A stretch of 64,000 nt of DNA from Antribacter gilvus (GCF_003946865.1 NZ_QXTH01000013.1:79468-143467); one strand, 5' to 3'; shown: positions 44,958-52,800, counted from the first letter of the stretch. Made by a program: numbers and translations. The notes: generated from the sequence alone by a model not told the origin.

Positions 44958-45236
44958 GTGAGCCAGGAGCACCTCCCCGTCAGCGCAGCGATGCACCGCG
45001 CCAAGGCTGACGCGCGCGCGTCGCACGTCACCGTGGGCCAGGTGCGGCACCTGCCCGACGAGCGCGTCGAGATCGACTGCTCCTGCGGCATGGTCCTGAC
45101 GAACGGGCCCGACTGGTCGCTGGACGAGCACATCCGCCTCCACCGGGCGGAGGCCCGTTACCTGGCGCTGAGCGCTGTGGCGCCGGCGGGGATGCCGCGC
45201 CTGATCGCGGTGGACGTCCGTCGGATCCCGCACTGA
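44958..45236 (+). CDS. Small hypothetical protein with CxC motif
   Basis: A 92-residue protein. HVTVGQVRHLPDERVEIDCSCG places two cysteines (CSC) in a strand-loop, and DEHIRLHRAEARYLAL adds two histidines, so a small zinc-binding fold is conceivable. I do not recognise the family. The GTG at 44958 lies exactly 7 nt after TAGCCT (44945-44950), a leaderless arrangement that supports it as a real gene. Confidence 0.7.
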   Translation: MSQEHLPVSAAMHRAKADARASHVTVGQVRHLPDERVEIDCSCGMVLTNGPDWSLDEHIRLHRAEARYLALSAVAPAGMPRLIAVDVRRIPH

Positions 45237-45280
45237 GGGCGGGCTGAGCCGGTCCCAGGCCCGGCTCGGGGCCCGGCGCC

Positions 45281-45604
45281 TCAGTGCGTGTGCTCGATGC
45301 CGAGCTCGTGGAGGCGTTCGTGTTCCTCGCGCGCGGCCTGCCGGGCGGCGATCCGGGCCTTGACCTCCTCGCGGCGCAGGGGCGGCACGGTCGCCGGCGG
45401 CTGGCGCCGGGCCGGCAGCTCGTCGAGCAGCCGCGCCACGATCTGCGCGATCTCCTCGGTGGCCTGCTCGACCTGCTCGCGTGTGGCGTCGCTGGTCTTC
45501 GTCACTCCCGTGACCTTGCGCACGAACTGCGCGGCGGCAGCCGTGATCTCCTCGTCGGTGGCGGGCGGCTCGAGCCCGCGGAGCGTCGTGATGTTGCGGC
45601 ACAT
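45281..45604 (-). CDS. DUF2277 family protein
   Basis: A 107-residue protein with the DUF2277 signature at its N-terminus (MCRNITTLRGLEPPATDEEI) and a helical body (AAAQFVRKVTGVTKTSDAT, EIAQIVARLLDELPAR). Function unknown; the family is common in actinobacteria. The ATG at 45604 follows TAGCGT (complement of 45612-45617) by exactly 7 nt, so a leaderless mRNA is likely. The ~220 bp between it and the tRNA cluster contain a terminator but no gene I can support. Confidence 0.9.
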   Translation of the reverse strand: MCRNITTLRGLEPPATDEEITAAAAQFVRKVTGVTKTSDATREQVEQATEEIAQIVARLLDELPARRQPPATVPPLRREEVKARIAARQAAREEHERLHELGIEHTH

Positions 45605-45782
45605 GCTTCCGACGCTACGCCGGATGAGCCACCGGTTCGAGACCCAGCAGCCCTTCGACGGCGTGGGCGGCGGTCTCCGCCGTGAGCGGTACTGCGGCAC
45701 GAGCGCGTCGTGCCCCTGGGCCAGGTGCTCGCCCGCCATCGCCAGGGCGAGGGTGCGTGCCAGCGGCCACGGCCGGTGGACG

Positions 45783-45817
45783 ACGAAGGCCCCGGACCAG
45801 GAGTCCGGGGCCTTCGT
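45783..45817 (-). terminator. Terminator of the leftward tRNA cluster
   Basis: A 15-bp perfect stem (45783-45797 with 45803-45817) with an AGGA-type loop, immediately downstream of tRNA-Val(GAC) on the complement. Confidence 0.85.
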
Positions 45818-45823
45818 CGTGCG

Positions 45824-45895
45824 TGGGCGATACTGGGATCGAACCAGTGACCTCTTCCGTGTCAGGGAAGCGCGCTACCGCTGCGCCAATCGCCC
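45824..45895 (-). tRNA. tRNA-Val (anticodon GAC)
   Basis: A 72-nt cloverleaf with a 7-bp acceptor stem GGGCGAT/ATCGCCC, anticodon loop CTGACAC and TTCGATC T-loop. CCA is not encoded. The sequence is identical to the copy at 49380-49451. Confidence 0.96.
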
Positions 45896-45896
45896 G

Positions 45897-45967
45897 AGGT
45901 GGAGACGGGATTCGAACCCGTGTGGACGGCTTTGCAGGCCGCTGCCTCGCCTCTCGGCCACTCCACC
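45897..45967 (-). tRNA. tRNA-Cys (anticodon GCA)
   Basis: A 71-nt cloverleaf with anticodon GCA in loop CTGCAAA. The acceptor stem is GGTGGAG/CTCCACC, whereas the copy at 49300 has GGTGGGT/ACCCACC: the differences are compensatory, so both genes have been kept functional since duplication. Confidence 0.96.
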
Positions 45968-46014
45968 GTGCGGTTGTTCTCGCTCCCCCTCGGTGCCTGA
46001 GCACGAGGGTTCCG

Positions 46015-46087
<73 letters not shown>

Positions 46088-46267
46088 GCGACCGGTCTGT
46101 CCCAGGGCTTCCCCCGTGGACCGGCGCTCGGAAAGACTAAGGGACGGAGCGGGCAAAGGTCCAATCGGACCGCGGGCGCCGCGGGCGGGAGTCCGCCGGT
46201 CGGCCGGCACGAGCGGGGCGGCGAACTACATGGGTGTGATTCGAGCACGCGAGCCGACCAACGACGA

Positions 46268-46295
46268 AGGCCCCCGGACCGTGGTCCGGGGGCCT
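46268..46295 (-). terminator. Terminator after tRNA-Val(CAC), leftward copy
   Basis: A perfect 13-bp stem (46268-46280 with 46283-46295) with a 2-nt loop, just downstream of tRNA-Val(CAC) on the complement. The tRNA plus terminator is duplicated at 49473-49600. Confidence 0.85.
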
Positions 46296-46307
46296 CGCGT
46301 GCGAGGG

Positions 46308-46381
46308 TGGGCGATACAGGACTCGAACCTGTGACCTCTTCGGTGTGAACGAAGCGCGCTAACCAACTGCGCCAATCGCCC
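46308..46381 (-). tRNA. tRNA-Val (anticodon CAC)
   Basis: A 74-nt cloverleaf with anticodon CAC in loop TTCACAC. Identical to the copy at 49473-49546. It is the first tRNA of the leftward cluster but has its own terminator. Confidence 0.96.
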
Positions 46382-46449
46382 GTCGCTGTGCGTGGACGAT
46401 GCTAGCCGAATTCCGACCCGATGCGAAACGGAGTTTCCGTTGCCGCGGG

Positions 46450-47301
46450 TCAGGGATCGAGGCGCTCGCGCCGCCGGGCCTCGAAGAGCTCGCGCGCCGC
46501 CGCGGACAGCTCACCGACGGGAAGCTGTGCGCCGTCGAGCCAGGTCACGGGCTGCACGTTGCGCACTGAACCGGTGAGCAGCAGCTGGGCCGAGCCCGCG
46601 GACACCTCGTCGAGCACGGAGAACGGGAGCTCGTCCGGCGCGGCCTCGCGCACGGGCAGGCCTTCCTCGGCCGCCCACTCGATCAGCAGCTCGCGCGTGA
46701 TGCCCGTGAGGCAGCCCGACGACAGCGGCGGCGTCACCAGCTCCCCGCCCCGCTCCACGAACACGTTGGATCCGGTGCCCTCGCACAGGTCGCCCCGGGT
46801 GTTGGCGAGGACGGCCTCGTCGCCGCCCTTGGCGACGGCGTCGGCGAGCGCCACCACGTTCTCCGCGTAGGAGATCGTCTTGAGGCCGGCCACGGCAGAC
46901 CGCTCGTTGCGCACCCAGGGTGAGCGCGCGGCGCGCCCCTCCGGATGGATCACGGCGGGCCCGGCGGCGACAACCACCGTCTGCGGGCCGGGCTCCCGGC
47001 CGGAGCCGAGCGGTCCCTGACCAGCGGTCACGGTGATCCGCAGCCGTCCCGCGCTGCTGCCCGCCTCGGCCAGGACGGCCTTGACGCCCTCGAGGACCTT
47101 CGCCTCGTCCGGGGCCGTGAGCCCCAGCCCGGCCGCCGACCGGGCGAGCCGGCGCAGGTGCCGCGTCATCGCGAACGCCTGCCCGTCGAACACGGCGAGG
47201 GTCTCGAAGACGCCGTCGCCGACAGTGATTCCGTGGTCCACGGCGCTGAGCGCGCCCTCGCCCGGGGCGACGATGCGCCCGTCCGTCCAGATGACCGTCA
47301 T
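46450..47301 (-). CDS. pabC: Aminodeoxychorismate lyase (PabC-like class IV aminotransferase)
   Basis: A 283-residue PLP enzyme of fold type IV. It releases pyruvate from aminodeoxychorismate to give p-aminobenzoate for folate. The PLP lysine is Lys141 in LKTISYAENV; DHGITVGDGVFETLAVFDG (in part) and NVFVERGGELVTPP with GCLTGITRELL are family blocks. D-amino-acid or branched-chain aminotransferases share the fold, but the location beside a pabB homologue favours PabC. The ATG at 47301 has GGGGAG upstream. A long hairpin separates it from the pabB-VOC pair. Confidence 0.85.
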   Translation of the reverse strand: MTVIWTDGRIVAPGEGALSAVDHGITVGDGVFETLAVFDGQAFAMTRHLRRLARSAAGLGLTAPDEAKVLEGVKAVLAEAGSSAGRLRITVTAGQGPLGSGREPGPQTVVVAAGPAVIHPEGRAARSPWVRNERSAVAGLKTISYAENVVALADAVAKGGDEAVLANTRGDLCEGTGSNVFVERGGELVTPPLSSGCLTGITRELLIEWAAEEGLPVREAAPDELPFSVLDEVSAGSAQLLLTGSVRNVQPVTWLDGAQLPVGELSAAARELFEARRRERLDP

Positions 47302-47362
47302 GCTCCCCAGTGTGCCCGACGTCGTCCCCCTCGCCCGAGCACGACGGCAGGGTGCCCGGAGG

Positions 47363-47432
47363 CGTCGCGCGAGACTGCTTCCAGGTGCGCGTAAGAGTCC
47401 CTCGGCGGGCCTGGAAGCAGTCTCGTGCGACG
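47363..47432. terminator. Long hairpin between VOC gene and pabC
   Basis: The 23-nt arm 47363-47385 pairs with 47410-47432 with one mismatch. Its inner core AGACTGCTTCCAGG / CCTGGAAGCAGTCT is the same as in the hairpin at 10157-10230, although the outer bases differ. It probably terminates the pabB-VOC transcript before pabC. Confidence 0.75.
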
Positions 47433-47472
47433 GCTCGGTCTGCTGTCCGGTCGGTCTGCTGTCCGGGGAAGG

Positions 47473-47853
47473 TCAGGCGGAGACGTAGGTCCCGAACGAC
47501 CACATATTGCCCTCGGGGTCCTTGACCGTCGCGTTGCGGCCGTGGTCCTCGTCGACGGGCTCACGGACGGACGTGCCTCCCGCGGCGAGCGCGGCGGCGT
47601 GGACGGCGTCGACGTCCTCGGTGACGAGGTAGGTGTTGCCCGTCCCGGGGCGCGCGGGCCACTCCGGGTAGTCGGGGTGGTAGGTGCCGAACATGACGCC
47701 ACCACCTGCGGGCCAGAGGTACTCGGCGTGGTGCAGGTGCCCGTCCTCCTCGTCCTTGAAGGTGACGTGCTCGGTGAAGCCGATCGCGGCGAGCCAGCTG
47801 CAGGCGGCGGCAGCGTCGGTGTACACGAGGCTGGGCCAGAGTCCGATGGTCAT
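47473..47853 (-). CDS. VOC-family (glyoxalase/bleomycin-resistance) protein
   Basis: A 126-residue vicinal-oxygen-chelate fold protein with two beta-alpha-beta units (PSLVYTDAAAACSWLAAIGF; NTYLVTEDVDAVHAAALAAGG) and the C-terminal NATVKDPEGNMWSFGTY. Such proteins are metal-dependent lyases, dioxygenases or drug-binding proteins; the role here is unknown. Its ATG overlaps the pabB stop by 4 nt (ATGA), so it is translated together with pabB. Confidence 0.9.
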   Translation of the reverse strand: MTIGLWPSLVYTDAAAACSWLAAIGFTEHVTFKDEEDGHLHHAEYLWPAGGGVMFGTYHPDYPEWPARPGTGNTYLVTEDVDAVHAAALAAGGTSVREPVDEDHGRNATVKDPEGNMWSFGTYVSA

Positions 47854-49070
47854 GTCGGCATCGTAGGTCGGTCCGGGGACGAGGCGAGCCCCACGAGGCG
47901 GGCCGCCTTGAGCTCCGTCTCGCGCCACTCGGCGGCGGGGTCGGACCCCCACGTGATCCCGGCGCCGGTGCCGAAGCGCAGGGTTCCGGGGGAGCGGGAC
48001 CCGGCCGGGACGTCGTCGGACCACCAGAAGGTGCGGATGCCGACGGCGAGGGTGGCGGTGCCCTCGTCCGCGTCGACCCAGCCGACGGCGCCGCAGTACG
48101 GCCCCCGCGGGACCGGCTCGAGCTCGCCGATGAGGCGGAGCGCCGACGACTTGGGGGCACCCGACACCGAGCCCGGCGGGAAGGTCGCGTCGAGCAGGAG
48201 CCGCCACAGGTCGGGGGAGCGGTCGACGTCGGGGGAGAGGAGTCCGCGCACGCGCGACACGAGGTGCACCAGGCCGGGGTGCTGCTCCACCGCGAGGAGG
48301 TCCGTGACCTCGACGGTGCCCGGCCGGCAGACCCGCTGCAGGTCGTTGCGGACCAGGTCCGTGATCATGATGTTCTCGGCGCGGTCCTTGTCCGTGAGCC
48401 CTTCCGGGGAGCGGGCGGTGCCCTTGATGGGCCCGGACGTCACGACGCCGCCGACCGGGGTGCGCTCCAGGGAGAGGTAGAGCTCGGGGGAGGCGCTGAC
48501 CACCCAGACCGGCTCGATGCCGCTGGCCGCCGGGACGTGCACCGCCGCCGCGTAGGGTGCCGGGTTGCCGGAGGCGAGGCGGTGGGCGAGGGCGCGCGCG
48601 TCGGGCTCGCGGCCGTCGGGTGCGGCAGGGAGCGGGGCGGCCAGGACGCGGCAGACGTTGACCTGGTAGACGTCGCCCTCGCGGACGTGATCGCGTACCC
48701 GCGCGACGGCGGTCTCGTAGCCGGCACGGTCCAGCGAGCTGCGCCAGGCGCCGGCCGGCGGACCCTGCCAGGGGGCGGGCGGGACGTCGTCGGGCGAGGG
48801 CTCCGGCCGGACCTGGTCGAACCGCCAGGCGCGGGCGCGCCCGCCCCGTTCCGGCCCTTCGAAGTCGGCGACGACGAACCAGGTGCCGTGGGTCAGCCGG
48901 GCCGCCTCCGAGGAGAGGTCGACACACTCGACGACGCCCGTCGCGACGGTGCCGCCGAAGCGGGCCCAACCCGTCGTGGCACGCCCCGTCGTGGTGCCGC
49001 TCACGTCCGCGTGGGGTGGAAACGGCGCGATAGCGCGGTTCGTGGGGGTCTGGGACGGGCTGGGCGGCAC
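47850..49070 (-). CDS. pabB: Aminodeoxychorismate synthase component I (PabB-like)
   Basis: A 406-residue chorismate-utilising enzyme. The catalytic blocks are GDVYQVNVCRVL, SGPIKGTARSPEG (the PIKGT lysine distinguishes ADC synthase from anthranilate synthase), ENIMITDLVRNDLQRVC, PPGSVSGAPK and YCGAVGW. It aminates chorismate with ammonia from a PabA-type glutaminase, which is not encoded here. The short N-terminus resembles stand-alone actinobacterial PabB. GTG 49070 was chosen because TAGCGT lies exactly 7 nt upstream; GTG 49079 would add three residues. Co-transcribed with the VOC gene. Confidence 0.9.
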   Translation of the reverse strand: MPPSPSQTPTNRAIAPFPPHADVSGTTTGRATTGWARFGGTVATGVVECVDLSSEAARLTHGTWFVVADFEGPERGGRARAWRFDQVRPEPSPDDVPPAPWQGPPAGAWRSSLDRAGYETAVARVRDHVREGDVYQVNVCRVLAAPLPAAPDGREPDARALAHRLASGNPAPYAAAVHVPAASGIEPVWVVSASPELYLSLERTPVGGVVTSGPIKGTARSPEGLTDKDRAENIMITDLVRNDLQRVCRPGTVEVTDLLAVEQHPGLVHLVSRVRGLLSPDVDRSPDLWRLLLDATFPPGSVSGAPKSSALRLIGELEPVPRGPYCGAVGWVDADEGTATLAVGIRTFWWSDDVPAGSRSPGTLRFGTGAGITWGSDPAAEWRETELKAARLVGLASSPDRPTMPT

Positions 49071-49176
49071 ATTCCCCACGCTATCGGGGGCCAGGCGATT
49101 GGACGCGCCCGCCGAAGTTCGATTAATGTTCAGAACGCGCCGGAACGCCGGGGATGACTCCCCGGCTGCTGGTCGT

Positions 49177-49249
<73 letters not shown>

Positions 49250-49299
49250 CGGAGGCCCACTCTCTGCTCTATCCGCCGTGGCGAGAGAGACGTCTCAGC

Positions 49300-49370
49300 G
49301 GTGGGTTGGCCGAGAGGCGAGGCAGCGGCCTGCAAAGCCGTACACACGGGTTCGAATCCCGTACCCACCT
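49300..49370 (+). tRNA. tRNA-Cys (anticodon GCA)
   Basis: A 71-nt cloverleaf with anticodon GCA. The acceptor stem GGTGGGT/ACCCACC differs from the other copy by compensatory changes. Confidence 0.96.
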
Positions 49371-49379
49371 CGCAATCAT

Positions 49380-49451
49380 GGGCGATTGGCGCAGCGGTAG
49401 CGCGCTTCCCTGACACGGAAGAGGTCACTGGTTCGATCCCAGTATCGCCCA
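49380..49451 (+). tRNA. tRNA-Val (anticodon GAC)
   Basis: A 72-nt cloverleaf identical to the gene at 45824-45895, 9 nt after tRNA-Cys. Confidence 0.96.
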
Positions 49452-49472
49452 CAAGAAGACCCGCACCACAGC

Positions 49473-49546
49473 GGGCGATTGGCGCAGTTGGTTAGCGCGC
49501 TTCGTTCACACCGAAGAGGTCACAGGTTCGAGTCCTGTATCGCCCA
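49473..49546 (+). tRNA. tRNA-Val (anticodon CAC)
   Basis: A 74-nt cloverleaf identical to the gene at 46308-46381. It is last in this cluster, whereas its copy is first in the other. Confidence 0.96.
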
Positions 49547-49558
49547 CCCTCGCACGCG

Positions 49559-49586
49559 AGGCCCCCGGACCACGGTCCGGGGGCTT
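49559..49586 (+). terminator. Terminator of the rightward tRNA cluster
   Basis: A 13-bp stem (49559-49571 with 49574-49586) followed by TTCG. Same element as 46268-46295 with one base changed. Confidence 0.85.
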
Positions 49587-49719
49587 TCGTCGTTGGTCGG
49601 TGCCCGGTGACGGGATATCACAACCGCCGGGCGCACTTTTCACCCCTTGCTGCCTACCGTCGGCGCGTCCGCGAGAACAGCGGGACGTCGACCACCGCAC
49701 ATCGAAGGGGGTGTTCCGC

Positions 49720-49785
49720 GTGGACGCACTGCTTGCGCTGCTCCAGAAGCTTGTCGAGCTCGTCCTGTCCCTCCTCCCCCTCTGA
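49720..49785 (+). CDS. Very small hydrophobic amphipathic peptide
   Basis: A 21-codon frame starting at GTG 49720 and ending at TGA 49783-49785. The peptide begins MDALLALLQKL and ends VELVLSLLPL: eleven of its residues are leucine, and the charged or polar residues (Asp2, Gln9, Lys10, Glu13, Ser17) are spaced so that a helix would have one polar face. GAAGGGG at 49704-49710 sits 9 nt before the start, and a strong dedicated hairpin follows 18 bp after the stop, so it looks like a complete transcription unit. Similar size and character are found in type I toxins and modulin-like peptides; the function here is unknown. Confidence 0.55.
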   Translation: MDALLALLQKLVELVLSLLPL

Positions 49786-49803
49786 CGGGAGCGGGGGACA
49801 GGT

Positions 49804-49835
49804 GAGGCGGGGGTCCGACGTCGGGCCCCCGCCTC
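49804..49835 (+). terminator. Strong GC hairpin after the small peptide gene
   Basis: GAGGCGGGGG (49804-49813) pairs with CCCCCGCCTC (49826-49835), and the loop contains the palindrome CCGACGTCGG. It is positioned as a terminator of the 21-codon gene. Confidence 0.8.
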
Positions 49836-49917
49836 GTTGCTGCCTGGACTCCCTGGCCCGCCGCGGTGGTGGCCCGGTCCGGCCGCCGCCGTGGCCGCTG
49901 CCGCCGTGGCCCTCTGC

Positions 49918-49999
49918 GACCAGGTAGCTGTTCCCCGTCCGGGCGCCACACGGGGAACACCTACCTGGTCGAGGGCTGAAGGGGAACAGGTGCCTGGTC
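49918..49999. repeat. Hairpin plus third arm copy near the sigma-factor gene
   Basis: The 21-nt arm 49918-49938 pairs with 49950-49970 with one mismatch. A third, degenerate copy of the right arm (GGGGAACAGGTGCCTGGTC) follows in direct orientation at 49981-49999, so two alternative pairings with the left arm are possible. It lies at the 3' end of the sigma-factor gene and is its likely terminator. Confidence 0.7.
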
Positions 50000-50026
50000 G
50001 CCAACGGCCCACGACGCCGCCAACCC

Positions 50027-50893
50027 TCAGCCTGCGAACTCCGCCAGGTCCAGGCGCGCGAGCCGCGCGCGGTCCCCGAGGGCGTGGGCCGCCACGATCC
50101 GGCCGTCCACCACGGTGAACGCCATGACCGAGAGCACCCGGCCGTCCCGGACCGCCACAGCGCCGGCGGTGCCGTTGACCAGCACAGGGCGCGCGTAGGC
50201 GGCGAGCCCGCCCCACAGCACGGCCTGGCTCGCGACCGTCCTCGCCCCGCGGTGGACCACGGTGATCCCGGGCCCGGTCGCCCCCTCGCCGCGGAGCACC
50301 ACGTCGGGGTGCAGCACACGCACGAGCCCGTCGATGTCCCCGTCGCGGGCGGCGGCGAAGAAGGCGTCCACGGCCGCTCGCTGGGCGGCGAGGTCCGGGT
50401 CGGGCGCGGGAGCCTCACCCTGCACCCGGCGCCGGGCCCGGCTCGCCAGCTGACGGACGGCCGCGGGGGAACGCTCCAGCAGCTCGCCGATCTCGTCGAA
50501 CGGGACGGCGAAGAGGTCGTGCAGCACGAACGCCACACGCTCGGCGGGCGCCAGCGACTGGAGCACCACCTGGAGCGCCATGCCCACGGCGTCGGCGAGC
50601 AGCGCCTCGTCCTCGGGCCCCGGGGCGCCGGCCGACGTGACGACCGGGTCCGGAAGGAGCGTGTCGAACAAGTCCTCGGGGCGCGACCGGCGGGCGCGCA
50701 GCATGTTGAGGCAGACGCGAGCCGTGATGGTGGTCAGCCAGCCGGGGACGTTCGCGACCCCCGTCGTGCCGGCGGCGTCGGCCCGCAGCCACGCCTCCTG
50801 CACCGCGTCCTCGGCGTCGCCCAGCGAGCCGAGGATCCGGTAGGCGACACCGCGCAGCCGGGTCCGGTGCTCGGCGAACGTGATGGCCAGCAC
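50027..50893 (-). CDS. ECF41-type RNA polymerase sigma factor (SigJ-like)
   Basis: A 288-residue extracytoplasmic-function sigma factor. Region 2 (GVAYRILGSLGDAEDAVQEAWLRA, in part YRILGSLGDAEDAVQEAW) and region 4 (LAPAERVAFVLHDLFAVPFDEI, SPAAVRQLASRARRRV) are followed by a SnoaL/NTF2-like C-terminal extension (~175-288), the defining feature of ECF41, which has no anti-sigma factor and is controlled by this extension. A GTG at 50893 fits the family N-terminus; a TTG at 50902 is an alternative. It is divergent from an NmrA-like SDR gene, matching the usual ECF41 partner class (carboxymuconolactone decarboxylase, oxidoreductase or epimerase). Confidence 0.92.
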   Translation of the reverse strand: MLAITFAEHRTRLRGVAYRILGSLGDAEDAVQEAWLRADAAGTTGVANVPGWLTTITARVCLNMLRARRSRPEDLFDTLLPDPVVTSAGAPGPEDEALLADAVGMALQVVLQSLAPAERVAFVLHDLFAVPFDEIGELLERSPAAVRQLASRARRRVQGEAPAPDPDLAAQRAAVDAFFAAARDGDIDGLVRVLHPDVVLRGEGATGPGITVVHRGARTVASQAVLWGGLAAYARPVLVNGTAGAVAVRDGRVLSVMAFTVVDGRIVAAHALGDRARLARLDLAEFAG

Positions 50894-50904
50894 ATCGGAC
50901 AACC

Positions 50905-50934
50905 TGTCACAACCCTTCGTCGGCAGGTGTCACC
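50905..50934 (+). promoter_or_regulatory. ECF41-like -35 elements between sigma factor and SDR
   Basis: TGTCACA at 50905-50911 and TGTCACC at 50928-50934 match the -35 motif reported for ECF41 promoters. A CGTC -10 element at the expected distance is not clear, so this assignment is tentative. Confidence 0.4.
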
Positions 50935-50994
50935 TTATCGACACCCCAGGCCCCGGGCGGCTCCACCGCCCGGCACGACACACGGAGGCACGAC

Positions 50995-51876
50995 ATGGAC
51001 GGACTCATCCTGGTCACGGGCGGTACCGGAACCCTCGGTCGGCACGTGGTGGACGGGCTGCGGCGCGAGGGACGCGCGGTACGCGTTCTGAGCCGGCACG
51101 GGGCCCCGGCCCCGGCCGCAGCCCCGGACGGCTCGGCGACAGCACCGGGCTCGGCGACAGCACCAGGCACGACGGCGGCGCCGGCCGCCACCCCGGACGG
51201 CGTCGAGCACGTGCGCGCCGACCTCTCCACCGGCGACGGCGTCGCAGAGGCGGTGGCGGGCGTCCACACCGTGCTCCACCTGGCCGGCAGCCAGTCCGGC
51301 GACGAGGTCAAGGCAGCGAATCTCGTGTCCGCGGCCCGGGAGGCCGGCGTGGCACACCTGCTCTACATCTCGGTGGTGGGCGCCGACCGCGTACCCGTGA
51401 CGAGCAGCATCGACCGCGCGACGTTCGGGTACTTCGGGGCCAAGCGTGCGGCGGAGCTCGTCGTCGAGCAGTCCGGGATCCCGTGGACCACGCTCCGGGC
51501 GGCCCAGTTCCACGAGCTGGTCCACACCACCGTGGCGGCGCTCGCGAAGATGCCCCTCGCGCCCTACTTCAAGGGCGTGCGGTTCCAGCCTGTCGCGGCG
51601 AGCGAGGTCGGCGAGCGGATGGTCGAGCTGGCGCTCGCAGCGCCGGCGGGCCTCGTCCCCGACCTGGCCGGCCCGCGCTCCTACCCGATGGAGCGCCTGG
51701 TGCGGGACGTGCTGGAGGCGACCGGCCGCCGTCGGCTCCTCGTGCCGATGACCCTGCCCGGGGGTGCGTTCCGGGCGGTCCGGGCCGGGGCGAACCTCGC
51801 CCCCGAGCACGCCGATGGCCGTATCACCTGGGAGGAGTTCCTCGCGGACCGATACCCGGCTACGGTCGGCGGGTGA
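50995..51876 (+). CDS. NmrA-like SDR oxidoreductase, likely ECF41 target
   Basis: A 293-residue atypical SDR with LILVTGGTGTLGRHVVDGL at the N-terminus, LLYISVVGADRVP in the centre, and a YFGAKRAAELVVEQSG helix. A ~35-residue Ala/Pro/Gly/Thr insert at ~35-70 interrupts the usual second strand and is encoded by imperfect tandem DNA repeats. CGGAGGC lies upstream of the ATG. The gene is transcribed away from the ECF41 sigma factor and probably belongs to its regulon. The stop is overlapped by the next gene (GTGA). Substrate unknown. Confidence 0.88.
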   Translation: MDGLILVTGGTGTLGRHVVDGLRREGRAVRVLSRHGAPAPAAAPDGSATAPGSATAPGTTAAPAATPDGVEHVRADLSTGDGVAEAVAGVHTVLHLAGSQSGDEVKAANLVSAAREAGVAHLLYISVVGADRVPVTSSIDRATFGYFGAKRAAELVVEQSGIPWTTLRAAQFHELVHTTVAALAKMPLAPYFKGVRFQPVAASEVGERMVELALAAPAGLVPDLAGPRSYPMERLVRDVLEATGRRRLLVPMTLPGGAFRAVRAGANLAPEHADGRITWEEFLADRYPATVGG

Positions 51877-52682
51877 CGTCGCACACACCGCTCCACCTGA
51901 CCTGGCCCGACTGCCTCAACGCCCGTGACCTGGGCGGACTCCCTCTCGTGGACGGCGGCACCGTCCGCGAGAGGGCGCTCGTCCGCGCCGACTCCCTGAC
52001 CTATCTCACGCCCGACGGCGTGGCCGCCGTCCGTGCCTACGGGGTGACGCGAGTCGTCGACCTGCGCCGCCCGTTCGAGACAGTGCGATACCCGCACCCG
52101 TTCGTGGAAGACCCGGTCTACCTCAGCCAGCCCGTGCAAGAGCCGGAGGACTGGGAGGAGGGCCCCTGGGCCGATCTCTACGCGGGCATGCTCGACCGTC
52201 GCCCGGCGCTGTTCGCCCGTGCGGTCGCCGCGATCGCCGACGCTCCTCCCGGCCCCGTGGCCGTGCACTGCGCCGCGGGGAAGGACCGCACGGGACTCGT
52301 GGTCGCCATGGCGCTCACGCTCGCCGGGGTCGTCGAGGACGCGATCGTCACGGACTACGTGCTCACCAACGAGCGGCTCGCGCCGCGCTACGCCGCGGAG
52401 AAGGCGCTGCCGGACAGCGCCCCGGTGCCCGCGGGCGGGCCGGTCGCCTCGGGCGGGCCGGTTGCGGGCGGCGCCCAGGTCGCCGACGGCGCCCCGGTGG
52501 CCGACGGCGGGCCCGTGCGGCCGCCACGGCACCCGGCGCGGGACGTGCCGCCGTCGGCCGATGTGATGCGCGAGACGCTCGCCCACCTGCGCCGCCGCTA
52601 CGGCTCCGTCCGGGGCTACCTGGCCACGGGCGGCCTGACCGACGAGCAGCACGACTCGCTGGTGGCACGCCTGACGCGGTGA
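51873..52682 (+). CDS. Tyrosine/serine protein phosphatase (Y_phosphatase3 type)
   Basis: A 269-residue phosphatase with the N-terminal CLNARDLGGLPLVDGGTV block and the cysteine-based P-loop HCAAGKDRTG (Cys133, Arg139). Relatives include MptpB of Mycobacterium tuberculosis, which dephosphorylates proteins and phosphoinositides. Residues ~185-225 are a low-complexity insert with repeated GGPV units. The GTG start overlaps the SDR stop (GTGA), so the two are co-translated and may share ECF41 control. Confidence 0.9.
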   Translation: MTSHTPLHLTWPDCLNARDLGGLPLVDGGTVRERALVRADSLTYLTPDGVAAVRAYGVTRVVDLRRPFETVRYPHPFVEDPVYLSQPVQEPEDWEEGPWADLYAGMLDRRPALFARAVAAIADAPPGPVAVHCAAGKDRTGLVVAMALTLAGVVEDAIVTDYVLTNERLAPRYAAEKALPDSAPVPAGGPVASGGPVAGGAQVADGAPVADGGPVRPPRHPARDVPPSADVMRETLAHLRRRYGSVRGYLATGGLTDEQHDSLVARLTR

Positions 52683-52800
52683 GCGCAGCCCGCGGGACAG
52701 CGGGGTCGGTCGGTCGTCGTTCCACGCTCGGGGGCAACCGACCGACGCAGGGCCCCGGTGGCGACGGCCCCTGTGGTGAGACCCGACAGGAGGACGACCA

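Larger units (their letters stand above)
46254..46381 (-). repeat. Inverted duplicate of tRNA-Val(CAC) plus terminator (arm 1)
   Basis: These 128 bp match 49473-49600 in inverted orientation with one mismatch, in the terminator. The identity stops sharply at both ends. It is a recent copy, unlike the diverged Cys gene nearby. Confidence 0.9.
49473..49600 (+). repeat. Inverted duplicate of tRNA-Val(CAC) plus terminator (arm 2)
   Basis: 128 bp, 127 identical to the complement of 46254-46381. The boundaries are the tRNA 5' end and 14 bp after the terminator stem. Confidence 0.9.

Noticed and set aside
49600..49785. A longer reading of the small peptide (about 61 codons, starting near 49600).
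   Set aside because: The upstream part is Pro/Arg-rich without pattern and overlaps the tRNA terminator repeat; the RBS and hydrophobic pattern support only the last 21 codons.
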